6,847 nucleotides of DNA from an uncultured Bacilli bacterium (lineage in GTDB: Bacteria; Bacillota_I; Bacilli_A; RF39; UBA660), in NCBI GenBank assembly GCA_944333305.1, contig CALVKV010000074.1:1-6847 (forward strand), in the 5' to 3' direction. Positions 1 through 5,673 of this stretch are shown here, one piece after another. Below the pieces are notes generated by a model. The model did no database searches and was not told the DNA's origin. It saw only the letters and a program-made list of their open reading frames with translations. Each line of letters begins with the position of its first letter. The first letter of the stretch is position 1. Both the position numbers and the translations under genes were made by a program.

Positions 1-4
1 TCAT
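1..4 (-). CDS. Possible start codon of the next minus-strand gene (partial)
   Basis: Reading the minus strand leftward, a Shine-Dalgarno-like AGAGGG is followed after 7 nt by an ATG at positions 4 to 2, and the window then ends. The spacing is good for translation initiation and the gene would run in the same direction as its upstream neighbours. Only one codon is visible, so no product can be named. In B. subtilis hemN and hrcA follow lepA, but nothing here tests that identity. Confidence 0.3.
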
Positions 5-38
5 TACTTATCCCTCTATAATAAGTATATAGGAAAAT

Positions 39-57
39 GACTTTTTTTTAAAGAGTC
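39..57 (-). terminator. Weak hairpin at the 3' end of the ccdA-tlpA gene
   Basis: On the minus strand GACTCTTT, a loop of three A, and AAAAAGTC can form a stem of 8 positions with one C-A mismatch. It begins just at the TAG stop of the ccdA-tlpA gene. The tail is only ATTTT before CC, so as an intrinsic terminator it is poor. It may slow rather than stop transcription into whatever follows at the left edge. Confidence 0.25.
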
Positions 58-1214
58 TAATTACTTACTTTTTCTATTTCTTCTTTCAAGCTTTCATAAG
101 TAAGGCTTCCAAAACTAGTAAAAGCGATATTGCCATTAGAGTTAATTATATAAGTATTTGGATAAGTCGTTACATAATATTTATTAAATAATTTATCTTT
201 TGCCATTAATGATGTAAAAGTATAATTATTTTCTTTTAAGAAACTAATAATATCTTTTTTGGGATTTCTTGAGGTGTTAGCGATGCCTAAAATAATAACA
301 TCATCTTTATTTTGATTATAATCATTATATAGTTTTTCAATGTTAGGTAATTCATCTAAACATGCGAAACAGTCTATAGCATAAAAATGTAGAACAATGG
401 TTTTGCCTATATAATCATCTAAGGAGTGAGTATTATTATTTTGATCTTTTAATGTAAAGTCAATAGGTGTTGCTAATTCTATTTTTCCTGTTGAAGTCAC
501 AGTTACCTCATCTTTAACTTTTTCCATAGTAAAGCCAGTATAAGATACATAAGCGCCCATTATAATAATGATAATGGCACCTACTTTAACAACGTAATTT
601 AAAATGTTTTGTTTTCTTTTAATTAAATTTAAGACTTTAGTTGTAAATAATCCTAAAATAATAAATGGTAATAAGAAACCTAAGGCATAAACTAAAACAA
701 ATAGATTTCCTAATAAAGCTGTGCTAGCAGTACTAGCCATAATTAAAGTTGAAGATAGCGCTGGGCCTACACAAGGAGTCCAGGCAAAGGAGAAAAGAAA
801 GCCCATTAAAAAAGCCGTTTTCTTGGTCATTTTATTAGGATTAAAATTAATTTTTAATTTCTTTTCTTTATTTAGAAAATCTACTTTTAATATTCCTAAT
901 TGAAATAGTCCTAGAATAACTATAATGATTCCTCCTACTTCTAAGAATATTTTTCTATTATCTTTAAAAAACATTCCTAAACCTGTAAAGGATAGTCCTA
1001 AAATAAAAAAGGACATTGAAATACCTAAAATAAAAAATAAAGTATATATAAGAACTATTTTCTTTTTATAAGTAACATTTCCATTTTCATCTATCTCTTT
1101 AGCATTAGTAGCAAGATAGCCCATATATAATGGTATTAAAGGAATAACACAAGGTGAGAAAAAAGAAATTAGTCCTTCTAGGAATACAGCAAAGATTTGA
1201 ATTAATTCACTCAT
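57..1214 (-). CDS. CcdA-TlpA fusion: membrane thiol-reductant transporter with extracytoplasmic thioredoxin-like domain
   Basis: This 385-residue protein joins a CcdA/DsbD-type six-helix membrane domain to a TlpA/ResA-type thioredoxin domain. Helices lie at about 4-30, 53-75, 88-108, 135-158, 168-192 and 208-228. The CcdA cysteine pair is C22 in FSPCVIP and C148 in TPCVGP. A short linker leads to the thioredoxin domain (about 247-385), with a CFAC redox motif at C282/C285 and a probable cis-proline at P352 in TYPNTY. Family knowledge says CcdA takes electrons from cytoplasmic thioredoxin and passes them to an outside thiol-disulfide protein; here donor and acceptor are one chain. Six helices put the C-terminal domain outside the cell. 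The motif lacks the Trp and Pro of the common WCxPC. The ATG start is supported by AGGAG 9 nt upstream. B. subtilis CcdA works with ResA (cytochrome c maturation) and StoA (spore cortex); which role applies here is unknown. Confidence 0.92.
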   Translation of the reverse strand: MSELIQIFAVFLEGLISFFSPCVIPLIPLYMGYLATNAKEIDENGNVTYKKKIVLIYTLFFILGISMSFFILGLSFTGLGMFFKDNRKIFLEVGGIIIVILGLFQLGILKVDFLNKEKKLKINFNPNKMTKKTAFLMGFLFSFAWTPCVGPALSSTLIMASTASTALLGNLFVLVYALGFLLPFIILGLFTTKVLNLIKRKQNILNYVVKVGAIIIIIMGAYVSYTGFTMEKVKDEVTVTSTGKIELATPIDFTLKDQNNNTHSLDDYIGKTIVLHFYAIDCFACLDELPNIEKLYNDYNQNKDDVIILGIANTSRNPKKDIISFLKENNYTFTSLMAKDKLFNKYYVTTYPNTYIINSNGNIAFTSFGSLTYESLKEEIEKVSN

Positions 1215-1233
1215 TAAATCACGCTCCTAGAAG

Positions 1234-1262
1234 ATTTTAACAAAAAATAGAGTTAATGACAA
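1234..1262 (-). promoter_or_regulatory. Probable sigma-A promoter for the ccdA-tlpA gene, nested in the lepA terminator
   Basis: The minus strand has TTGTCA (1262-1257), a 17-nt spacer, and TAAAAT (1239-1234) preceded by TGT, an extended -10. The -35 lies in the loop and inner stem of the lepA terminator hairpin, and the T-tract of that terminator forms part of the spacer. A start about 7 nt past the -10 would put the RNA 5' end at the AGGAG, leaving a leader of only about 14 nt. In AT-rich DNA such matches can arise by chance, but spacing and position are good. Confidence 0.5.
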
Positions 1263-1267
1263 CTCTA
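1242..1267 (-). terminator. Intrinsic terminator of lepA
   Basis: The minus strand reads TAGAGTT, the six-base loop GTCATT, AACTCTA, then six T. This gives a perfect 7-bp stem (possibly 8 with a G-U pair) followed directly by a U-tract. The stem starts with the TAG stop codon of lepA, so the stop codon and terminator share bases. Confidence 0.75.
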
Positions 1268-3064
1268 ATTTTCTTTAGTAGAAAGTATTGCTAGAAAAGC
1301 ATCAGGTGGTACTTCAACACTACCTATTTGTTTCATTTTCTTTTTACCTTCCTTTTGTTTTTCAAGAAGTTTTTTCTTACGAGTAATATCTCCACCATAA
1401 CACTTAGCTAGAACATCTTTTCTTAAGGCTTTTATATCAGTTCTTGCTATTACTTTGTTTCCTACACTTGCTTGGACGGGAATTTCAAACAATTGTCTTG
1501 GAATTTCTTCTTTAAGACGATGAACAATCATCTTACCTCTATTATAGGCAAAGTCTTTATGGACTATCATACTAAGGGCATCTACTACTTCTCCATTTAA
1601 TAAAATATCTAATTTTACTAAATCACTTGGTTCATAACCAATTATTTCATGGTCAAATGAAGCATAACCTTTAGTAATAGATTTTAACTTATCAAAGAAA
1701 TCATAAACTATTTCTGATAATGGTAATTTATAAATAAGACAGACTCTTTTCTCATCTAGATATGACATATTAATAAAAGTGCCACGTTTGTCTTGGCAAA
1801 GTTCCATTAAAGGTCCTATATAATCTTTTGGTGTATAAATAGATGTTTTAACAAAGGGTTCTTCTATTTCTTTAATTTTAACTTTAGGAGGCATTTTATT
1901 AGGAGCATCTACTTGTACTTTAGTTCCGTCTGTTAAAGTTACTTCATAAATTACTGAAGGGGTCGTGGCAACTACATCGATATTAAATTCACGCTTTATC
2001 CGCTCTATTGTTACTTCCATATGTAAAAGTCCTAGGAAACCTGTTCTAAAGCCGAAACCTAGGGCCACAGATGTTTCTGGTTCGTAAACTAAAGCAGCAT
2101 CATTTAACTTTAGTTTAGCTAAAGCTTCACGTAATTCTTCAAACTGGTTTGTTTCAAGCGGATAAAGGCCACAATAAACAACGCTTTTTAGCTTTTTATA
2201 ACCTGGTAAAGCTTTTACTTTGTCTTTGGTAGAATTTAAAGTAATAGTATCTCCAACATGGACATCACTAATACTTTTTATAGAAGCATAAATATAACCT
2301 ACTTCTCCTGTACTTAAGGAATTAACTTCTACTTCTTTAGGAGTATTTTTTAAAATGGATAACACTTCATAACTAGCTTTACTTTCTAGCATGTAAATAG
2401 TATCACCTTTTTTAATCTCTCCATTAAAAATACGAACTGCTGTTAAAACGCCTCTATATGAATCGAAAATACTATCAAATATTAAGGCTTGTAAAGGCTT
2501 TTCTTTTTCTCCTTTAGGAGCAGGAATCTTATTTATAATAGCTTCTAATAAGTTTTTTATACCTACTCCGGTTTTAGCACTAGTTAAAATAATATCTTCT
2601 TTATCAAAACCTAAATTAGTAAGTTCTTCTTCTACTTTAGGAATATCAGCACTAGGTAAATCTATTTTGTTAATTACAGGAATAATAGTTAAGTTATTAT
2701 CAAGAGCAAGATAGAGATTAGCCAGAGTTTGAGCTTCTATTCCTTGAGTTGCATCCACTACTAAAATAGCTCCTTCACAAGAAGCAAGAGAACGATTAAC
2801 TTCATATGAGAAGTCAACATGTCCTGGAGTATCTATTAAGTTTAATAAATAGGTTTTATTATTATATTGGTAGTTAATAGATACAGCATTTAATTTTATA
2901 GTAATACCACGTTCTCTTTCTATATCCATTGAATCTAATAACTGATCTTTCATTTCCCTTTCAGTTACAGCTTTAGTCTCTTCTAAAATACGATCTGCTA
3001 AAGTACTCTTACCATGATCTATATGAGCAATTATAGAAAAATTACGAATATTTTCCTGTTTCAT
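1265..3064 (-). CDS. lepA: LepA / elongation factor 4 (ribosome-associated GTPase)
   Basis: LepA is a translational GTPase of the EF-G-like family that binds the ribosome and affects initiation and elongation. From the chosen start the protein has 599 residues, the normal family length. GTPase motifs are clear: AHIDHGKST at 13-21, RGIT at 52-55, DTPGH at 78-82, NKID at 132-135 and SAK at 162-164. The LepA-specific C-terminal domain is present, with [11 protein letters not shown] from residue 555 and PPDAF near the end. The start is the ATG at 3064, with AGAGGTGA just upstream. The open frame continues 357 codons further upstream through a frameshifted nuclease gene. That extension is not LepA: its last 27 residues are translated intergenic sequence, and the SD itself reads as RGDF. 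In B. subtilis lepA directly follows yqxA; here the nuclease gene stands between. Confidence 0.97.
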   Translation of the reverse strand: MKQENIRNFSIIAHIDHGKSTLADRILEETKAVTEREMKDQLLDSMDIERERGITIKLNAVSINYQYNNKTYLLNLIDTPGHVDFSYEVNRSLASCEGAILVVDATQGIEAQTLANLYLALDNNLTIIPVINKIDLPSADIPKVEEELTNLGFDKEDIILTSAKTGVGIKNLLEAIINKIPAPKGEKEKPLQALIFDSIFDSYRGVLTAVRIFNGEIKKGDTIYMLESKASYEVLSILKNTPKEVEVNSLSTGEVGYIYASIKSISDVHVGDTITLNSTKDKVKALPGYKKLKSVVYCGLYPLETNQFEELREALAKLKLNDAALVYEPETSVALGFGFRTGFLGLLHMEVTIERIKREFNIDVVATTPSVIYEVTLTDGTKVQVDAPNKMPPKVKIKEIEEPFVKTSIYTPKDYIGPLMELCQDKRGTFINMSYLDEKRVCLIYKLPLSEIVYDFFDKLKSITKGYASFDHEIIGYEPSDLVKLDILLNGEVVDALSMIVHKDFAYNRGKMIVHRLKEEIPRQLFEIPVQASVGNKVIARTDIKALRKDVLAKCYGGDITRKKKLLEKQKEGKKKMKQIGSVEVPPDAFLAILSTKEN

Positions 3065-3068
3065 AAAA

Positions 3069-3076
3069 TCACCTCT
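3069..3076 (-). promoter_or_regulatory. Ribosome binding site that fixes the lepA start
   Basis: AGAGGTGA precedes the ATG at 3064 by 4 nt. It gives lepA its own initiation site, so LepA of normal length can be made even though the upstream frame is open. This is the main reason for not annotating the 956-residue frame as LepA. Confidence 0.85.
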
Positions 3077-3104
3077 ACTTAAAAACATAGCAACATTAGT
3101 TACT

Positions 3105-3132
3105 ATATTATCATATTTTTTAATTATTTTAA
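3105..3132 (-). promoter_or_regulatory. Weak candidate promoter for lepA
   Basis: TTAAAA (3132-3127), a 16-nt spacer and TAATAT (3110-3105) lie about 40 nt before the lepA start, with TGA in front of the -10 as an extended element. Each hexamer matches consensus at only four of six positions. It would let lepA be expressed independently of the nuclease gene. It is uncertain in such AT-rich DNA. Confidence 0.28.
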
Positions 3133-4135
3133 CTCTTCTATTTCTTTTTTTGCTTAAACCTGTTGTTTTAATAATATCCTCAACAGGAAAATTAATAGCT
3201 AACATTTTAGTAGCAAGATATATTTTTTCTTCTCTTAGAACCTTTCTATCTTCTTCTATAGATTTTCTGTCTTTCTCAATATTTTCTCTGTCTTTCTCAA
3301 TATTTTCTCTGTCTTTCTCAATATTTTCTCTGTCTTTCCTAATAGTCTTTTTATCTTCTTCAATTGATTTTTCTGCTAATTGTTTCCATTCCCATTCTTT
3401 ATACTTTTCATAATCATATACACCTATGATACCTAAATTATTAGATAATCTCTCAATTTCTTCCTTAGCTTCCATTAAAGCATCATCTCCCTTACTAATC
3501 TTTTCTAAATCATTTGTTCTTTCTAAAGTTAGTAATGCGACCGCCCTTTCAAACTCACTTAACTTATCATTATTATAGTATTTTTCTTTTAGTTTTGGAA
3601 GATTTATGTGATAAATTTGATAATTTTCTGTTTCAATAATTCCCTTTTCTACATCAGTTATTAAAAATTTTATTATATCTCGTTCATCATATTTCCATTC
3701 TAAGTCAAAATTAAGTTGTATTGCTTTATATACTTCTATATATTTTTCTCCATTAAATGCTGCTTCACCTTTCATTTTTGATAAATAATCTACATTTCTA
3801 TCTATAAGTCCAGGATAACTTTTGGTATTCATCTCTAAGTTAATAACATTATGGCCTACTCTTACTATTATATCTGTTACTTTTTTCTTTTCCTTAGCAT
3901 TACTTACTGGTAACTCTACATCCTCTAAATACATATTATTCTTTATTGTATTTTTATCATATTCTAAAAAATACGCTAAAATTGTGCTTAAATAATTAGG
4001 ACAATTTTTCATTACATTTTTAAATATAATATCGCCAGTTGCAGGTATTACTCGTTTTTCTTTTCTTAATACTTTTCTAATATTGATTGCTTTTTCCAGA
4101 TTTATTAATTCTAACAATTCTTTAGTACTATTCAT
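3124..4135 (-). CDS. Rpn-like PD-(D/E)XK nuclease/putative transposase-family protein, frameshifted near its 3' end
   Basis: This resembles the Rpn (recombination-promoting nuclease) / PDDEXK_2 proteins, often annotated as transposase-family. Visible signs are TGDIIFKNV at 33-41, the core VTDIIVRVG with D88, and the following strand INLEMN with E101. D88 and E101 fit the acidic nuclease residues; the third position is N103 where Rpn relatives usually have Q. Residues about 255-300 form charged heptads (DRENIEK repeated), probably a coiled coil. The tail [15 protein letters not shown] is typical of the family, but an A7 run (3145-3151) then shifts the frame. Without one A it would read [11 protein letters not shown] and stop at TAA (3126-3124), giving 336 residues. 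As given, the frame runs into lepA. The ATG start has a strong AAGGAGG 4 nt upstream. The gene interrupts the conserved yqxA-lepA order, so it was probably acquired. Its activity and host role are unknown. Confidence 0.82.
3145..3151 (-). other. A7 homopolymer responsible for the frameshift
   Basis: Seven A in a row follow the AGC codon of serine 328 in the Rpn-like gene. Reading codons AGC AAA AAA AGA leads into a nonsense tail and on into lepA. Dropping one A gives AGC AAA AAA GAA ATA GAA GAG TTA AAA TAA, a family-like end and stop. Such runs are common sites of sequencing indels, of real mutation and, less often at this length, of polymerase slippage. Confidence 0.85.
3267..3329 (-). repeat. 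Three perfect 21-bp tandem repeats coding for DRENIEK heptads
   Basis: The 21-bp unit beginning ctgtctttctc on the plus strand occurs three times without a mismatch (starting at 3267, 3288 and 3309). A fourth copy from 3330 and one before 3267 are degenerate. On the coding strand each unit adds one seven-residue repeat, DRENIEK, to the Rpn-like protein. The period fits a heptad coiled coil, and units can be gained or lost without breaking the frame. Confidence 0.95.
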
Positions 4136-4139
4136 TAAT

Positions 4140-4146
4140 CCTCCTT
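4140..4146 (-). promoter_or_regulatory. Strong ribosome binding site of the Rpn-like gene
   Basis: A perfect AAGGAGG lies 4 nt before the ATG at 4135. It fixes the start of the Rpn-like gene and suggests efficient translation, though the spacing is a little short. Confidence 0.8.
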
Positions 4147-4150
4147 ATAT

Positions 4151-4185
4151 AAAGTTAATTTCTTTAAAGAAAGCAATTAAACTTT
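4151..4185. repeat. Imperfect inverted repeat in the leader of the Rpn-like gene
   Basis: The outer arms AAAGTT and AACTTT and the central 14-bp palindrome TTTCTTTAAAGAAA can fold into one long bulged hairpin. It ends a few nt upstream of the AAGGAGG. There is no T-tract after it on either strand, so it is not an intrinsic terminator. It could be a leader structure or the trace of an element end. Confidence 0.4.
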
Positions 4186-4200
4186 AACATAAGAAAACTT

Positions 4201-4231
4201 TTATTACAAAAGAGTAATTTTTAAAATTCAA
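4201..4231 (-). promoter_or_regulatory. Weak candidate promoter for the Rpn-like gene
   Basis: TTGAAT (4231-4226) and TAATAA (4206-4201) are separated by 19 nt on the minus strand, longer than the optimal 17. The -35 falls in one copy of the 11-bp direct repeat. Transcription would start just upstream of the leader inverted repeat. The match is modest. Confidence 0.25.
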
Positions 4232-4240
4232 GCATAAAAA

Positions 4241-4297
4241 GCAACCAAAATCGCTTATAAGTACTTATTCATATCAAAATTCAAGCTGAATTTGGTT
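4241..4297 (-). repeat. Structured spacer segment: nested inverted repeats downstream of the spoIIP operon
   Basis: On the minus strand AAATTCA, loop GCT, TGAATTT form a perfect 7-bp hairpin (4293-4277). ATAAGTACTTAT (4257-4268) is a perfect 12-bp palindrome. The outer arms AACCAAA (4297-4291) and TTTGGTT (4249-4243) could enclose both, and five T follow shortly after at 4240-4236. It could be a weak terminator for the gpr-spoIIP-yqxA unit, but the outer and inner stems compete for shared bases. Confidence 0.35.
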
Positions 4298-4334
4298 TAA
4301 ATTTTAAAATTCTATACTTTTTTTTAAAATTAAT

Positions 4335-4658
4335 TTAAGAAGATACTGCATCATTTAACATATCAAAAAAACTATTCATTCCTTTATTAAAAATATTCTC
4401 TATTAAGTAAGACAAGTCAAGTCCTAGTTTTGAAATGTTATTTTCATAATTAACTTTATCTTTGTTTAAATAATCCTTAATTGTTACATCTTTTCCTGCT
4501 GCAATATCTTCTTCATATTCTTTTATTTGTTCTTCTGTTAGCATATTCTCTTTATTTCTGGCATATTCATTGTAGCCACTTGCTTGCATAAAGTATAAAA
4601 CAAAGAAAAGAAATACTAATATTAAAATTATAAGTCTTGCTATATTAGTTTTGGTCAC
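4335..4658 (-). CDS. Small single-pass membrane protein in the yqxA position
   Basis: The 107-residue product has one membrane helix near its N-terminus (about 7-24). A charged, mostly helical soluble part follows, and it has no cysteine. It starts with GTG at 4658, inside the end of spoIIP (14-nt overlap), with GAGGTG 7 nt upstream; the overlap suggests coupled translation. The position between spoIIP and lepA is that of B. subtilis yqxA, a small sporulation-cluster protein of unknown function. The FMQASGY stretch after the helix loosely recalls YqxA-type proteins, but I rely mainly on position. With a short N-terminus and the helix first, the rest could lie outside the membrane, in the same compartment as SpoIIP. 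No function can be assigned. Confidence 0.75.
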   Translation of the reverse strand: MTKTNIARLIILILVFLFFVLYFMQASGYNEYARNKENMLTEEQIKEYEEDIAAGKDVTIKDYLNKDKVNYENNISKLGLDLSYLIENIFNKGMNSFFDMLNDAVSS

Positions 4659-5619
4659 TTTCTATCACCTCAGTTAATACTTCGCTTAAGATTAAAAGAG
4701 ATTCGTAAACTTCATTTATTGTATTTTCAGGTCCTCCTATTTCAATTAAGATAGTCCTATTAGAGAAGTCTTGATTATAAACACCATTAACTCCCTCACC
4801 TTCTTTTTGATATATGCCCTTAGAAAGGCCAGATATTCTAGAATTAATAGCATCACTTATTTTATTGCTAAATTCTAAATTTTCTTCGTAATTAGGGTTT
4901 TCTAGTCCTACTAAAAACATAATCATAGCATAATTTTTATTATTATAAGTCAAAGTAGTTCTATCATGATTAAGAGAATCTCTATGTAAATCTATGAAAT
5001 ATTTTAAGCTAGGATTATTTTTTTTAGCTTGTTCCATTAAAACTCTACTTGCTTGATAACTACCAGCATAATTTAGACCTAAACTACTTCTAATACTACT
5101 TATTGTTTGTTCTTCAATTAAAACACTAAAACCATTTTTTTCAAGTTCTTCTTTTAAAACATAATCAGATAATTTTACTGTTGGCATTACACTATATTCT
5201 GCAAAAGATGATGGTTTATATTCTTCGGTATCGTGAGAATTATATAAATATATAGTAGGTTCGCCTTCTGTAATTACTTTTTCATTACTAACTTTTTTTG
5301 CCTCTTCTTCTGGTTTTACTTTTTTAGTTAAGCCCTTAAAATTGGTATCTAAAATAGAAAGAGGATCTGTTATATCTAAATCTATTAACTTAGTCATAAT
5401 TTTATGAAAATAACTGTAATTAGATTTACTATTCACAATAAAAGGATTATTATTTTCTATTAAGAATTTTACTAAATCACTATTTTTGTAAGGTAAATTA
5501 TATTTAGATAAAATTTTAATAGTTAAAATAAAACCAAAGGCCACACTAAAAATGAAGAAAAAAATTTTAAATTTTACTTTTTTACTTTTTTTATTTTTAG
5601 ATATAAACTTTTTCTTCAT
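4645..5619 (-). CDS. spoIIP: Stage II sporulation protein P (engulfment peptidoglycan amidase/endopeptidase)
   Basis: SpoIIP is a membrane-anchored cell wall hydrolase that works with SpoIID and SpoIIM (DMP complex) to thin septal peptidoglycan during forespore engulfment. The 324 residues are shorter than the roughly 400 in B. subtilis. A basic N-terminus is followed by one membrane helix (about 19-38) and a linker to about 118. The catalytic domain follows: YNSHDTEEY with H129 and E132, LGLNYAGSYQASR at 180-192, DLHRDS at 210-215 with H212, and ILIEIGGPENT at 290-300 with E293. The histidines and glutamates fit zinc binding and catalysis in the family, though I infer the exact roles. The ATG start has AAAGGAG 8 nt upstream, buried in a hairpin. 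It follows gpr by 54 nt. In B. subtilis it is made in the mother cell under sigma-E; I saw no clear sigma-E site. Confidence 0.95.
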   Translation of the reverse strand: MKKKFISKNKKSKKVKFKIFFFIFSVAFGFILTIKILSKYNLPYKNSDLVKFLIENNNPFIVNSKSNYSYFHKIMTKLIDLDITDPLSILDTNFKGLTKKVKPEEEAKKVSNEKVITEGEPTIYLYNSHDTEEYKPSSFAEYSVMPTVKLSDYVLKEELEKNGFSVLIEEQTISSIRSSLGLNYAGSYQASRVLMEQAKKNNPSLKYFIDLHRDSLNHDRTTLTYNNKNYAMIMFLVGLENPNYEENLEFSNKISDAINSRISGLSKGIYQKEGEGVNGVYNQDFSNRTILIEIGGPENTINEVYESLLILSEVLTEVIESDQN

Positions 5620-5627
5620 AGTAAAAT

Positions 5628-5654
5628 CTCCTTTATTACATAGTAATAAAAGAG
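5628..5654 (-). promoter_or_regulatory. Hairpin that sequesters the spoIIP ribosome binding site
   Basis: In the minus-strand RNA a 12-nt arm CUCUUUUAUUAC, the loop UAU, and GUAAUAAAGGAG pair along all 12 positions, with one U-G wobble. The 3' arm contains the whole spoIIP SD AAAGGAG (5634-5628). The SD is thus paired in the folded RNA and translation may be reduced until the stem opens. The stretch AUUUU after it is too short for a convincing terminator. Confidence 0.6.
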
Positions 5655-5673
5655 TTATTAAAATTATGTCGAA

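Larger units (their letters stand above)
4136..4334. other. AT-rich spacer between the yqxA-like gene and the Rpn-like gene
   Basis: This 199-nt gap holds no credible gene. It contains the SD of the Rpn-like gene, an imperfect inverted repeat in its leader, a weak promoter candidate, an 11-bp direct repeat (4223-4233 and 4276-4286), a 12-bp palindrome and a short hairpin. In B. subtilis yqxA and lepA are neighbours, so this spacer plus the nuclease gene probably marks an insertion. No clear target-site duplication was seen. Confidence 0.6.

Noticed and set aside
3150..3413. Plus-strand open frame of 87 codons rich in Ser, Phe and Leu
   Set aside because: It is the antisense of the charged heptad repeats of the Rpn-like gene, has no SD, and its repetitive composition follows from the 21-bp repeats.
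1265..4135. A single genuine 956-residue nuclease-EF4 fusion protein
   Set aside because: The linker is translated intergenic DNA containing the lepA SD, LepA has a normal-length frame from its own ATG, and removal of one A restores a family-like end to the nuclease.
3124..4334. Complete insertion sequence or transposon around the Rpn-like gene
   Set aside because: No matching terminal inverted repeats at the two ends and no target duplication could be seen; Rpn-like genes usually lack them.
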